A stretch of DNA of 64,000 nucleotides. Origin: Clostridiaceae bacterium. GTDB lineage: Bacteria > Bacillota > Clostridia > Lachnospirales > Lachnospiraceae. Below, piece after piece: positions 33,636 through 43,471 of the stretch. The stretch is from the NCBI GenBank assembly GCA_009911065.1, contig QXWR01000010.1, positions 1 through 64,000 on the forward strand, read 5' to 3'. The notes below the pieces were generated by a model. It did not search any database. It was not told where the DNA came from and worked only from the letters and a program-made list of their open reading frames with translations. How positions within the stretch are numbered: the first letter of the stretch is position 1; each line of letters begins with the position of its first letter. The position numbers were made by a program, and so were the translations under genes.

Positions 33636-33935
33636 ATGGAAATCAAGAAAGCCGCTATGGCAGGAACTCTTGAATCCAGCGATGCTCAGGTAACGGTAGA
33701 GCCGGGGAACGGACAGATTGATTTATCCGTTGAAAGCAGCGTGATTCATCAGTTTGGCAGACAGATTAAGGCAGCTGTGTTAGAGACTTTGGACCGTTTG
33801 GGCGTTACCGATGCAAAGGTGACGGTGGTGGATAAAGGAGCTTTGGACTGCACTTTAAAGGCAAGAGTGGAATGTGCGGTTTACCGCGCAAATGATATGA
33901 CCCAAAATCTTCCCTGGGGAGGTGTGATTCGATGA
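33636..33935 (+). CDS. citD: Citrate lyase acyl carrier protein (gamma subunit)
   Basis: 99 residues. The N-terminal AAMAGTLESSDAQVTVEPG carries Ser14, the residue that holds the phosphoribosyl-dephospho-CoA group in CitD proteins. VESSVIHQFGRQIKAAVLET and VVDKGALDCTLKARVE are other family blocks. ATG follows AAAGGAGGAATTGGA. It shuttles acetyl and citryl groups between CitF and CitE in the cytoplasm. Overlaps citE by 4 bases. Confidence 0.95.
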   Translation: MEIKKAAMAGTLESSDAQVTVEPGNGQIDLSVESSVIHQFGRQIKAAVLETLDRLGVTDAKVTVVDKGALDCTLKARVECAVYRANDMTQNLPWGGVIR

Positions 33936-34834
33936 GTCATCCAGGTAAAAAACGTTTGAGACGTTCCATGATGTTTTTAAACTGCCAAAAGCCAGGGCTG
34001 ATCAAGGACCCTTACATTTATGGGCCGGATTCCATCATGCTGGATTTGGAAGATGCCGTGGCAGAGAATCAGAAAGATGCAGCCAGATATTCTTTGTTCC
34101 ATGCCCTTCAGGAAATTGATTACCACGGGGTGGAGCGGGTGGTGCGGATCAATGGCCTTGACACTCCTCACTGGAAGGAGGACATTCGGGTTTGTGTGGC
34201 AGGGGGAGCAGACACCATCCGCATCGCTAAAACAGAGTCTGCAAAAGACGTACATATTGTGGAAGAACATGTGCTGGCGGCTGAAAGAGAGTTTGGGAGA
34301 CCGGAAGGTTCCACTCTTTTGATGGCAGCCCTGGAATCCTGCCGGGGCGTGCTTCATGCTTTGGAGGTGTGTGAGTCTTCTGACCGGCTTATTGGAATTG
34401 CGTTAAGCGGCGGCGATTATACCAAGGATCTTCAGACCGTGATTACCGGGACAGGAGTGGAGTTACAGGGGGCCAGACAACAGATGATCATTGCAGCCAG
34501 AGCAGCGAAAGTTCAGTGCTTTGACACGGTATTTACGAACCTGGATGCTATGGATGTGTTTGAAGAAGAAGTGAAAATGATTAAAATGATGGGATTTGAC
34601 GGAAAGTCTTTAGTAAATCCCAGACAGATTGATATTGTTCACAAGATTTTCACTCCCAGTCAGAAGGAAATCCTATTTGCGGAAAAAGTGGTCCGGGAGA
34701 TTGAGGAGAAGAAGGCCATGGGCATCGGCGTGTTTACGGTGGATGGCAAGATGATTGACATTGCATTTTATGACGGAGCGAAAAGAACCATTGACTTAGC
34801 CAAGGCATCAGGCGTATATGAGGGGGATTTGTAA
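33932..34834 (+). CDS. citE: Citrate lyase beta subunit (citryl-ACP lyase)
   Basis: 300 residues, HpcH/HpaI aldolase fold. RRSMMFLNCQKPGLIKDPYI, DSIMLDLEDAVAENQKDAAR (metal and substrate Asp/Glu), ERVVRINGLDTPHWKEDI, LMAALESCRGVLHALEV and GFDGKSLVNPRQIDIVHKIF are typical. It splits citryl-ACP into oxaloacetate and acetyl-ACP. Translation is coupled to citD. Confidence 0.95.
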   Translation: MSHPGKKRLRRSMMFLNCQKPGLIKDPYIYGPDSIMLDLEDAVAENQKDAARYSLFHALQEIDYHGVERVVRINGLDTPHWKEDIRVCVAGGADTIRIAKTESAKDVHIVEEHVLAAEREFGRPEGSTLLMAALESCRGVLHALEVCESSDRLIGIALSGGDYTKDLQTVITGTGVELQGARQQMIIAARAAKVQCFDTVFTNLDAMDVFEEEVKMIKMMGFDGKSLVNPRQIDIVHKIFTPSQKEILFAEKVVREIEEKKAMGIGVFTVDGKMIDIAFYDGAKRTIDLAKASGVYEGDL

Positions 34835-34835
34835 G

Positions 34836-36401
34836 ATGATCAATGCAGTAGGACGGGAGATTCCGGAAGAAGTCTTAAAAATTACCGGCAAAGAGCCATT
34901 TCAGGGGGCAAAGGCAAAGGACAATTATGAGTTTACAAGAGGCGCTGCTAAAATCCGGGCAATGGTGGACCCTGCAAGAAGCAAAGTGGTGGAATCCATT
35001 CACGAGGTTTTGAAAAAATGCGGCATAAAGGATGGAATGACCATATCCTTTCACCATCATTTCCGTGAGGGAGATTATGTGGTGAATCTGGTTATGGAAG
35101 AGATTCATAAAATGGGAATCAAAGATCTTTCCATTTGCGCCACATCCCTGGGAAAAGCCCATGACCCCATTGTTCCCATGATTGAAGATGGCACAGTCAC
35201 TTCCATTCGGTCTTCCGGAGTGAGAGGAAAAATCGGAGAAGCCATTTCCACAGGCAAGTTAAAAAATCTGGCGGTTATGTGTTCCCACGGCGGCCGGGTG
35301 CGGGCCATAGAGTCAGGCGAAGTACATATTGATATTGCATTTATCGGAGCGCCGTCTGCAGATGAATACGGCAATTTAAAAGCCAACGGAGGCAAATCAA
35401 ACTGCGGAGTTTTATCTTATGCCATGGCAGATGCCCAATATGCGGACAAGGTGGTTGCCATCACAGATACCTTAGTTCCTTTTCCCAATGTTCCGGCCAG
35501 CATTTCCATGATTTATGTGGACTATGTGGTGATGGTGGATGAGATCGGCAATCCGGCGAAGATTGCCACAGGGGCAGCAAAGCCTACCACGGATATGAGG
35601 AAGCTTAAAATGGCAGATTACTGCACCCAGTTTGTGATTCACACACCTTATTTTAAGGATGGGTTTTCGTATCAGACTGGTGTGGGAGGCGCATCCATCG
35701 CTTCCACCATCTCTCTGGCAAAGGAGATGGAAAAGAGGGGAATCCGCATGGGATTTGGGGTGGGAGGACTGACCACGCCCATGTGCAGCCTTTTGGAGCA
35801 AAATCTGGTGGATGTGTTGGTGGACACTCAGGATTTTGACCTGGGGGCAGTGGAGTCTATTCAGAAAAATCCTGGGCGTCATATTGAGATTTCTGCTTCA
35901 GAATATGCCAATCCTTTCAATAAAGGCGCTTATGTAAATAAACTGGATTTTGTGATTTTGGCGGCTTTGGAGGTGGATGTAAACTTTAACTGTAATGTGG
36001 TGGTTGGCTCGGACGGGGTGATTACCGGAGCACAGGGAGGTCATCCGGACACAGCGGCAGGGGCAAAATGTACCATTGTGATTGCGCCTCTTCTTCAGGG
36101 ACGTATTCCGGCGGTGTGTACCAATGTGACAACCGTGACTACACCAGGAGAGACTGTGGATGTAATTATCACAGATTATGGAATCGCCATCAATCCAAAG
36201 AGAAAAGATCTTATGGAGTGTATGAAGGAGACGAAGCTTCCCATCTGCACCATTGAGGAGCTGAGGGATTTGGCTTATTCGATAGTGGGAGAACCTGACC
36301 CGGTACAGTTTAAAGAGCGGGTAGTAGGCATTATTGAAGGGCGGGACGGCACCATTATGGATGTGGTGAGGGAGATCAAGCCTTATGAGTTTGAAGATTG
36401 A
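34836..36401 (+). CDS. citF: Citrate lyase alpha subunit (citrate:acetyl-ACP transferase)
   Basis: 521 residues, the standard CitF length. Blocks: MINAVGREIPEEVLKITGKE, GMTISFHHHFREGDYVVNLV, FIGAPSADEYGNLKANGGKS, GFGVGGLTTPMCSLLEQNLV, VVVGSDGVITGAQGGHPDTA. It exchanges acetyl for citryl on CitD. ATG 34836 is 1 base after the citE stop. No citC, citX or citG follows: the next gene is a transporter. Confidence 0.95.
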   Translation: MINAVGREIPEEVLKITGKEPFQGAKAKDNYEFTRGAAKIRAMVDPARSKVVESIHEVLKKCGIKDGMTISFHHHFREGDYVVNLVMEEIHKMGIKDLSICATSLGKAHDPIVPMIEDGTVTSIRSSGVRGKIGEAISTGKLKNLAVMCSHGGRVRAIESGEVHIDIAFIGAPSADEYGNLKANGGKSNCGVLSYAMADAQYADKVVAITDTLVPFPNVPASISMIYVDYVVMVDEIGNPAKIATGAAKPTTDMRKLKMADYCTQFVIHTPYFKDGFSYQTGVGGASIASTISLAKEMEKRGIRMGFGVGGLTTPMCSLLEQNLVDVLVDTQDFDLGAVESIQKNPGRHIEISASEYANPFNKGAYVNKLDFVILAALEVDVNFNCNVVVGSDGVITGAQGGHPDTAAGAKCTIVIAPLLQGRIPAVCTNVTTVTTPGETVDVIITDYGIAINPKRKDLMECMKETKLPICTIEELRDLAYSIVGEPDPVQFKERVVGIIEGRDGTIMDVVREIKPYEFED

Positions 36402-36458
36402 GAAAACGGACAGAAAAAGCGATAAAGGAAAACAAAACCATAGGATGGAGGTATAAAT

Positions 36459-37763
36459 ATGTCAGAACAAAAAGGATTTACTCTGAAAACATTTGGGATG
36501 CCCTGGTGGCTGGCAGGGGGAATTGCTCTGATTGTAATAGGAGCTGCAGCAACCGGAGCGCTTTCGGCAGATCTGGCAGGATGTTTTGCCCTGATGCTGG
36601 CCATTGGTCTGATCTGCAACGAAGTGGGGGAGCGGATTCCTTTTTGGAACAGCTACATCGGCGGCGGACTGGTGCTTACTTTCCTGGTATCTGCATGTCT
36701 GTTCACCTACAAGCTGATTCCGGAAAAGTACGCTGAGGGAATGATTATGATTATGGATGAGGCGGATTTCCTTTCCTTTTTCATTATCTTTCTTATTACT
36801 GGTTCTATTTTGGCTTTGGACCGGAAGCTTCTTATCCGTTCCTTTGCAGGCTACATTCCGGCAATTTTCGGCGGTCTGGCAGGGGCGGCTCTTTTGGGAA
36901 TCCTTGTGGGGCTTCCCTTTGGAATTGATCCGGTAAATGTAATGTTAAAATATGTGCTTCCGGTTATGGGCGGGGGCAACGGGGCAGGAGCGGTTCCTTT
37001 GAGTCAGATTTACGAGACCGTAACTGGAGATGCGGCGGCAAACTATTATTCTTTTGCCATCACCATCCTGACCATTGCCAATATTTTCGCCATTCTTACT
37101 GCAGCTATTTTAAGAAAGATCGGAGAGGCGAAACCAGCTCTTACAGGGGACGGAACCCAGCTGATTCGCGAGGGCGGAGACTTTGCCACAGAAGACAAGA
37201 AGATCAAGGTGGGAATGAAAGATTTGGGTGGCGCATTCTTTCTGGCCATTGGCTTTTATGCCCTGGGCCGGTTGTTTGCAAAGACCATTCTTCCGGAGAT
37301 TTTCGGCACGCCCATTCATCAGTTTGCCTACATGATTATTTTTGTGGCCATTGTTGCGGCATCTGGCATTGTTCCGGAAAATGTGCGGGCAGCGGCAAAG
37401 AAACTTCAGTCATTTTTCAGCGGCAATCTGGTTCTGGTTATTATGGTAGGAGTGGGAGTGGACACGAATATTATTGAGCTTGTCCAGGCCATTACCTTTG
37501 GAAATGTAGCGATTGCTCTGGCGATTGTAATCGGCGCGATTCTTGGCTCTGCGATTGTTGGATACCTGGTGGGATTTTTCCCCATCGATTCTGCGATTAC
37601 AGCTGGCTTGTGTATGGCGAACCGGGGCGGTTCCGGGGACCTGGCTGTGCTCGGCGCCTCCAACCGGATGGGATTAATTGCTTATGCACAGCTGTCCTCC
37701 CGTCTCGGCGGCGGTATTGTACTGATTTTAGGAAGCGTTTTGTTTGGAGCGTTTTTAAAATAA
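36459..37763 (+). CDS. 2-hydroxycarboxylate transporter (CitS/MaeN family)
   Basis: 434 residues with eleven or so membrane helices. Family features: two re-entrant loops with G-rich motifs, PVMGGGNGAGAVPLSQIYE in the first half and CMANRGGSGDLAVLGASNRM in the second, and the conserved C-terminal region AYAQLSSRLGGGIVLILGS with the substrate-binding Arg. Imports citrate or malate with cations or in exchange for a product. Last gene of the cit operon, so citrate is the likely substrate. ATG follows GATGGAGGTATAAAT. Confidence 0.92.
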   Translation: MSEQKGFTLKTFGMPWWLAGGIALIVIGAAATGALSADLAGCFALMLAIGLICNEVGERIPFWNSYIGGGLVLTFLVSACLFTYKLIPEKYAEGMIMIMDEADFLSFFIIFLITGSILALDRKLLIRSFAGYIPAIFGGLAGAALLGILVGLPFGIDPVNVMLKYVLPVMGGGNGAGAVPLSQIYETVTGDAAANYYSFAITILTIANIFAILTAAILRKIGEAKPALTGDGTQLIREGGDFATEDKKIKVGMKDLGGAFFLAIGFYALGRLFAKTILPEIFGTPIHQFAYMIIFVAIVAASGIVPENVRAAAKKLQSFFSGNLVLVIMVGVGVDTNIIELVQAITFGNVAIALAIVIGAILGSAIVGYLVGFFPIDSAITAGLCMANRGGSGDLAVLGASNRMGLIAYAQLSSRLGGGIVLILGSVLFGAFLK

Positions 37764-37778
37764 CAAAGCGGCAACAGG

Positions 37779-37811
37779 AAAAAAGCGGAAGGCGATGCTT
37801 TCCGCTTTTTT
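37779..37811 (+). terminator. Intrinsic terminator of the cit operon
   Basis: AAAAAAGCGGAA (37779-37790) and TTCCGCTTTTTT (37800-37811) form a perfect stem ending in a T-run, 16 bases after the transporter stop. Confidence 0.93.
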
Positions 37812-37814
37812 CGC

Positions 37815-37843
37815 TTTTCAAAATTCCCTGAATGTGGTATGAT
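37815..37843 (+). promoter_or_regulatory. Promoter of the pyrH-polC run
   Basis: TTTTCA at 37815-37820, 17-base spacer, TATGAT at 37838-37843, 36 bases before the pyrH start. Confidence 0.55.
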
Positions 37844-37879
37844 AGCCTCAGAGTGAAACAGGACAGGAGAGAATGACAT

Positions 37880-38584
37880 ATGAAGAAGAGACGGGTGTTT
37901 TTAAAGCTGAGCGGAGAGGCCCTTGCCGGACCAAAGAAGACTGGCTTTGACGAGGATACAGTGAGAGAGGTGGCAAGGCAGGTTAAGCTTTCCGTAGACG
38001 CAGGGATTCAGGTGGGAATTGTGATTGGCGGCGGGAACTTCTGGAGGGGCCGCACCAGCGAAGCCATTGACCGGACCAAGGCCGATCAGATTGGTATGCT
38101 TGCCACAGTGATGAATTGTATTTATGTGTCTGAGATCTTCCGAAACGCAGGTATGACGACACAGATTCTCACGCCTTTTGAGTGTGGTTCCATGACAAAA
38201 CTGTTTTCCAAGGACCGGGCCAACAAATATTTTGAAAAGGGTATGGTGGTATTTTTTGCAGGAGGCACAGGTCATCCGTATTTTTCCACAGATACCGGCA
38301 TAACCTTGCGGGCGGTTGAGATGGATGCCGATCAGATTCTGCTGGCCAAGTCGATTGACGGGGTGTATGACAGCGATCCAGCCAAGAACCCGGATGCCAA
38401 GCGGTATGATACGATTTCCATTGAGGAAGTGATTGATCAGAAGTTAGCTGTGATGGATTTGACCGCTTCCATCATGTGCATGGAACACAAGATGCCCTTG
38501 GCTGTATTTGATTTAAACGAGAAAGATGGCATTGCCAATGGGATGCAGGGAAAAATAAATGGCACGATAGTGACCGTAGGATAA
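37880..38584 (+). CDS. pyrH: UMP kinase
   Basis: 234 residues. RVFLKLSGEALAGPKKTGFD, VGIVIGGGNFWRGRTSEAID and GTGHPYFSTDTGITLRAVEM are the amino-acid-kinase-fold UMP kinase signatures. Phosphorylates UMP to UDP in the cytoplasm. First of a conserved eight-gene run; frr follows after 13 bases. Confidence 0.97.
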   Translation: MKKRRVFLKLSGEALAGPKKTGFDEDTVREVARQVKLSVDAGIQVGIVIGGGNFWRGRTSEAIDRTKADQIGMLATVMNCIYVSEIFRNAGMTTQILTPFECGSMTKLFSKDRANKYFEKGMVVFFAGGTGHPYFSTDTGITLRAVEMDADQILLAKSIDGVYDSDPAKNPDAKRYDTISIEEVIDQKLAVMDLTASIMCMEHKMPLAVFDLNEKDGIANGMQGKINGTIVTVG

Positions 38585-38597
38585 TAGGAGGAACGAG

Positions 38598-39152
38598 ATG
38601 CAGGAACAATTAAAGAAATATGAGGACAAGATGAACAAATCTCTGGAGGTGCTTTTGGGGGAATTTTCTACGATTCGTGCCGGACGGGCCAATCCCCATG
38701 TTCTGGACAAGATTCGGGTGGATTATTACGGCACTCCCACGCCAATTCAGCAGGTGGGCAACATTAACATTCCAGAAGCCAGAATGATAGTGATTCAGCC
38801 CTGGGAGAAGAGCCTTTTAAAGGCCATTGAGAAGGCGATCAACACATCGGATCTTGGCATCCATCCTACCAATGATGGCAATGTGATTCGTCTGGTGTTC
38901 CCGGAGCTGACTGAGGAGCGCAGAAAAGATCTTGCCAAAGAGGTGAAGAAAAAAGGCGAGGGAGCCAAGGTGGCAGTCCGCAATATCCGCCGGGATGCCA
39001 ACGAGACCTTTAAGAAGATGGAGAAGTCTGCAGAGATGTCCGAGGATGATTTGAAGCTTGGAACTGAGAAGATTCAGAAGATTACGGACAAGATGATTGA
39101 GAAGATTGATAAAGCTGTGGAAGAAAAGACGAAAGAGATTATGACGGTTTAA
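38598..39152 (+). CDS. frr: Ribosome recycling factor
   Basis: 184 residues, standard length. LLGEFSTIRAGRANPHVLDK, RVDYYGTPTPIQQVGNINIP and EERRKDLAKEVKKKGEGAKV are characteristic. With EF-G it splits the post-termination ribosome. ATG follows AATAGGAGGAACGAG. Confidence 0.97.
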   Translation: MQEQLKKYEDKMNKSLEVLLGEFSTIRAGRANPHVLDKIRVDYYGTPTPIQQVGNINIPEARMIVIQPWEKSLLKAIEKAINTSDLGIHPTNDGNVIRLVFPELTEERRKDLAKEVKKKGEGAKVAVRNIRRDANETFKKMEKSAEMSEDDLKLGTEKIQKITDKMIEKIDKAVEEKTKEIMTV

Positions 39153-39242
39153 GTCAGGATACATGATCTGAAAAAACAGAGTGTGAAAGGGGGACAGGGG
39201 GTATTTTCCTGTCCCACTGTTATGAATGGAGGAAGTTATAAA

Positions 39243-39965
39243 ATGGGACAGAGTCTGGAGAATATGACAATCCCAAAACATGTGGCGCTGATTTTGGACG
39301 GCAATGGCCGATGGGCCAAAAGGCGGGGACTTCCCCGGACCATGGGCCACAAACAGGGCTGTGTGACAGTGGAAAAGACGGTGGAGATTGCAGCCCGGAT
39401 GGGGATTGAGTATTTGACGGTGTATGGTTTTTCCACGGAGAACTGGAAGCGGTCCACAGAGGAAGTGGGGGCGCTGATGCAGCTGTTTCGGTACTATATG
39501 GTCCGGCTTTTAAAGATTGCTACTGCCAACAATGTGCGGGTGAAAATGATTGGGGACCGAAGACGGTTTGACCGGGATATTATTGAGGGAATCAATCGGC
39601 TGGAAAGGGATACAAAGGACAATACAGGAATGACCTTTGTCATTGCAGTCAATTATGGCAGCCGGGATGAGATTACCCGGGCAGTGAAGCGGATCGCTTT
39701 GGATTGTAAGGATGGGAACGTGGACGGGGAGAACATTACAGAGGAGATGATTGCCTCTTATCTGGATACGGCGGGAATGCCAGATCCAGACCTTCTGATT
39801 CGCACCAGCGGGGAGCTTCGGCTGTCCAATTATCTTTTGTGGCAGCTGGCTTACACAGAGATTTTTGTCACAGACTGTCTGTGGCCGGATTTTAATCAGG
39901 AGGAATTGGAAAAGGCAATCCTTGCGTATAATAAACGGGAGCGAAGATTCGGCGGAGTGAAATGA
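39243..39965 (+). CDS. uppS: Undecaprenyl diphosphate synthase
   Basis: 240 residues. VALILDGNGRWAKRRGLPRT carries the catalytic Asp and diphosphate-binding Arg; YGFSTENWKRSTEEV and LLIRTSGELRLSNYLLWQLA are the other cis-prenyltransferase motifs. It makes the lipid carrier needed by cell-wall synthesis and by the polysaccharide locus of this window. ATG 39243 follows AATGGAGGAAGTTATAA; the in-frame extension to 39183 has no similarity. Confidence 0.96.
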   Translation: MGQSLENMTIPKHVALILDGNGRWAKRRGLPRTMGHKQGCVTVEKTVEIAARMGIEYLTVYGFSTENWKRSTEEVGALMQLFRYYMVRLLKIATANNVRVKMIGDRRRFDRDIIEGINRLERDTKDNTGMTFVIAVNYGSRDEITRAVKRIALDCKDGNVDGENITEEMIASYLDTAGMPDPDLLIRTSGELRLSNYLLWQLAYTEIFVTDCLWPDFNQEELEKAILAYNKRERRFGGVK

Positions 39966-40070
39966 GGATTTCTGGGATTGTTATGTGTGAAGACACAGAC
40001 AGTCAGCATCAGGATATGGAATCGGGAGGCTTCTTGGGAGGATTCGGGCAGCAAAGAGGAGGGAGCCGGA

Positions 40071-40871
40071 ATGTTTGGAAAACGTCTGATTAGCGGTATT
40101 GTGTTGGTAATTCTTTCCATTGTCATTGTGGGAAGAGGCGGGGTGCTTTTGTATGTGACAGCCGGAATGATTTCTCTGGTGGGATTGTTTGAGCTGTACC
40201 GGGTAATGAAGATTGAAAAAAATCCTTTGGGAATCGTGGGATATGTGACTGCAGTGGCTTACTATGGACTGGTGTGGTACGAAGGACAGGAGTATGTGAT
40301 TTTGATGGCCATTGCAGCCCTGATGGTTCTTATGGGAATTTATGTGTTTACGTTTCCCAGATACAGGACCGAGGAAGTGACGGTGGCATTTTTCGGCGTA
40401 TTTTATGCAGCGGTGATGCTTTCCTATTTGTATCAGGTCCGGGCTATGGCAGATGGGATTTATCTGGTATGGCTGATTTTTTTCAGTTCCTGGGGATGCG
40501 ATACCTGTGCTTACTGTGCCGGGATGATGTTTGGCAAACACAAGCTGGTTCCGGTTTTAAGCCCGAAAAAGACCGTTGAGGGAGCCATTGGAGGCGTTTG
40601 CGGCGCCGCTCTTTTAGGGTATTTGTTTGCCTGCATTTATGGAAGCCGGATGTTAGAGGTGGGAAATCCGCGGGTAGCCTGTGCCATTGCCTGTGCCATC
40701 GGAGCGGTGATTTCACAGGTGGGAGACCTGGCGGCTTCCGCTATTAAGCGAAACCATGATATTAAAGATTACGGCCATTTGATTCCTGGCCACGGCGGGA
40801 TTTTAGACCGGTTTGACAGTATGTTGTTTACGGCGCCGGCGATTTATTTTGCGGTGACGTTTTTGCGGTAG
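40071..40871 (+). CDS. cdsA: Phosphatidate cytidylyltransferase
   Basis: 266 residues, eight membrane helices. The C-terminal signature is intact: SQVGDLAASAIKRNHDIKDY followed by PGHGGILDRFDSML. Makes CDP-diacylglycerol. ATG 40071 follows AGAGGAGGGAGCCGGA. Lies between uppS and dxr in the expected order. Confidence 0.96.
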   Translation: MFGKRLISGIVLVILSIVIVGRGGVLLYVTAGMISLVGLFELYRVMKIEKNPLGIVGYVTAVAYYGLVWYEGQEYVILMAIAALMVLMGIYVFTFPRYRTEEVTVAFFGVFYAAVMLSYLYQVRAMADGIYLVWLIFFSSWGCDTCAYCAGMMFGKHKLVPVLSPKKTVEGAIGGVCGAALLGYLFACIYGSRMLEVGNPRVACAIACAIGAVISQVGDLAASAIKRNHDIKDYGHLIPGHGGILDRFDSMLFTAPAIYFAVTFLR

Positions 40872-41042
40872 TGGGGATAATTGCCGATATGGCAGAGAGT
40901 TGAAAGCGGGAATCGTTTGTCAGAATGGCAGAGTAGTGGTTGGACGTTTGTCAATATGCCAGAAGGGGAAGGATTGTTTTTGTATCAAAAGACAGCAGAA
41001 AACACAGGAGTTTTGTGTGTTTCTAACCAGGAGGATAGAGAC

Positions 41043-42194
41043 GTGAAAAAGATAGCCATTTTGGGGTCTACCGGCTCCATTGGGACACAGACGCTGCAGG
41101 TGGCAGAGGAAAACGGGGATTTGCAGGTGACAGCGCTGGCAGCAGGAAAAAATGTGCGGCGCATGGAGGAACAGATTCGAAAGTTTCGCCCAAAGCTTGC
41201 CTGTATGCAAGATGAGAAAAAGGCAAAGGAACTTCAGCTTTCCATTAGGGATTTGGATGTGAAGGTGACTGCCGGGATGGAAGGGCTGATGGAAGTAGCA
41301 GCGGACCCAGAGTCAGAAATTCTGGTGACAGCCATTGTGGGAATGATGGGAATTTGTCCCACAATCGCAGCTATGGAGGCGGGGAAAGATATTGCGCTTG
41401 CCAACAAGGAGACATTGGTGACAGCAGGGCATTTGATTATGCCTCTTGCCAGGGAGAAGGGGGTAAAAATTCTGCCGGTGGACAGTGAGCACAGCGCAAT
41501 TTTCCAATGTCTCAACGGGGAGGAGAACCGGACGGTGAGAAAGATTCTTCTGACTGCCTCCGGGGGACCGTTTCGGGGATGGAAGAGGGAGCAGCTTGCA
41601 GGAGTGCAGGTGGAGGATGCCTTAAAACATCCCAACTGGAGTATGGGGCAGAAAATTACGATTGATTCTTCCACTATGGTCAACAAAGGACTGGAGGTCA
41701 TGGAGGCAAAATGGCTTTTTGGAGTGGAGATGGACCAGGTGCAGGTGGTGGTTCAGCCTCAAAGTGTGATTCATTCCATGGTAGAATTTGAAGATGGGGC
41801 AGTGATGGCCCAACTGGGGACGCCAGATATGAGGCTTCCGATTCAGTATGCGCTGTATTACCCAGAGCGGAGATTTCTTCCCGGTGAGCGGTTGGATTTT
41901 GCAAAATTGGGCAACATTTCTTTTGAAGAGCCGGATTTTTCCGTGTTTCGGGGGCTTTCTCTGGCATATGAGGCGGGAAGGCAGGGAGGAGACTTGCCGG
42001 TAGTGTATAATGCTGCTAATGAATATGCGGTGGCAAAGTTTTTAAAAAGAGAAATTTCGTATCTTACCATTGTGGAAATGATTGAGAGGGCTATGAAGCA
42101 TCATAAGGAGAACGGGATTTCTCCTCATCCGGGAGTGGAACAAATTCTGGAGACCGAGAAGGCAACTTATGAATTTTTAGAACGCAATTTTTAG
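41043..42194 (+). CDS. dxr: 1-deoxy-D-xylulose 5-phosphate reductoisomerase
   Basis: 383 residues from a GTG start at 41043 behind AACCAGGAGGATAGAGAC; the longer frame from 40881 adds 54 residues without similarity. KKIAILGSTGSIGTQTLQVA binds NADPH; LANKETLVTAGHLIM, LPVDSEHSAIFQCLNGEE and HPNWSMGQKITIDSSTMVNK, GLEVMEAKWLF form the catalytic and metal sites. Second step of the MEP isoprenoid pathway; ispG is two genes downstream. Confidence 0.96.
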   Translation: MKKIAILGSTGSIGTQTLQVAEENGDLQVTALAAGKNVRRMEEQIRKFRPKLACMQDEKKAKELQLSIRDLDVKVTAGMEGLMEVAADPESEILVTAIVGMMGICPTIAAMEAGKDIALANKETLVTAGHLIMPLAREKGVKILPVDSEHSAIFQCLNGEENRTVRKILLTASGGPFRGWKREQLAGVQVEDALKHPNWSMGQKITIDSSTMVNKGLEVMEAKWLFGVEMDQVQVVVQPQSVIHSMVEFEDGAVMAQLGTPDMRLPIQYALYYPERRFLPGERLDFAKLGNISFEEPDFSVFRGLSLAYEAGRQGGDLPVVYNAANEYAVAKFLKREISYLTIVEMIERAMKHHKENGISPHPGVEQILETEKATYEFLERNF

Positions 42195-42209
42195 AAAGCA
42201 GGTGGTAAT

Positions 42210-43262
42210 TTGGTATATATTCTGGCAGGACTTTTGTTGTTTGGTGTGATGGTGCTGATTCACGAGTTTGGACATTTTTTATTTGCCAAATTGGGGGGCA
42301 TTGGTGTGGTGGAATTTTCCATTGGCATGGGTCCCCGTCTGTGCAGCCGTGTGTGGGGAGAAACACGGTATTCCATTAAGCTTCTGCCTTTTGGCGGGTC
42401 CTGCATGATGGTGGGGGAAGATGCGGACAATCCGGACCCAGCTGCCTTTAACAACAAATCTGTGTGGACGCGGATTTCAGTGATTGCAGCAGGTCCGGTC
42501 TTTAACCTGATTGCTGCCTTGTTGTTTGCCATGGTGGTTGTGGCCCAGGTAGGCCATGATCTTCCCATTTTGTATGAGGTGGTGGAAGGTTCTCCTGCAT
42601 TTGAGGCAGGACTGCAGCCTGGGGATGAGCTGATTCGGATGAATAACCGGAAGATTTCTTCCCGTCGGGATGTGTCTTTATATCTTATGTCCCATCCGGG
42701 AGAACCATTAAACATTCATTACAAAAGATCCATTGAGGGTGAAACCAAAGATTTTGTCACCAGACTGGTACCCCGGTTTCATCAGGAATACCAGTCTTAT
42801 ATGATGGGGGTCAGCTTTTTGGGAAATTATAAAAAGGCAGACAATCTGCTGGAATTTCTGGATTACAGCATTTATGAGGTGAAATATTGCGTATATACGA
42901 CCATTGACGGCATTATGATGTTGTTCCGGAAACAGATGAAGGTGCAGGATGCCATTGCAGGTCCTGTGGGGATTGTCAGTATGGTGGGAGAGACCATTGA
43001 GGAAGGACAGCGCGGCGGCGTTGCAGTTCTCATTAATGTCATAGCTACCTGGGGGCTGGTTCTTAGCGCTACCCTGGGAATTATGAATTTGCTGCCGATT
43101 CCGGCTATGGATGGAGGGCGGCTGGCGTTCCTTTTGCTGGAAGTTTTGCGGGGCAGGCCGGTGGACCCGGAGAAGGAAGGTATGGTCCATGCGGCAGGGT
43201 TGGTGTTTTTGATGATGTTAATGGTGTTGGTGCTGGTGAATGATATTCGGAAGTTAATTTGA
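42210..43262 (+). CDS. rseP: Site-2 intramembrane metalloprotease
   Basis: 350 residues beginning at TTG 42210 behind AAGCAGGTGGTAAT. Zinc motif HEFGH in LIHEFGHFLFAKLGGIGVVE (first membrane helix), a central PDZ domain (about residues 110-200; GSPAFEAGLQPGDELIRMNN), and the second metal site NLLPIPAMDGGRLAFLLLE. Cleaves membrane-bound anti-sigma factors or signal peptides. Usual position between dxr and ispG. Confidence 0.95.
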   Translation: MVYILAGLLLFGVMVLIHEFGHFLFAKLGGIGVVEFSIGMGPRLCSRVWGETRYSIKLLPFGGSCMMVGEDADNPDPAAFNNKSVWTRISVIAAGPVFNLIAALLFAMVVVAQVGHDLPILYEVVEGSPAFEAGLQPGDELIRMNNRKISSRRDVSLYLMSHPGEPLNIHYKRSIEGETKDFVTRLVPRFHQEYQSYMMGVSFLGNYKKADNLLEFLDYSIYEVKYCVYTTIDGIMMLFRKQMKVQDAIAGPVGIVSMVGETIEEGQRGGVAVLINVIATWGLVLSATLGIMNLLPIPAMDGGRLAFLLLEVLRGRPVDPEKEGMVHAAGLVFLMMLMVLVLVNDIRKLI

Positions 43263-43471
43263 GGATTGAGGGTATTGGTGTGGTATATTTGGGCCAAAGG
43301 AACGGGGCGCAGTGGGATGTGTTAAGTGAATTTGGCCCAATTTTTGCCGGATTAAATGAAATAGAAAGGAATCGGTTGATGGTTCAGACAGAGGAAAAGT
43401 TATATACATATTATAATATAAAATGAAAAGAATAATCGATTTTTCTGAAAGTGCAGGTGAAATCAAACAAT

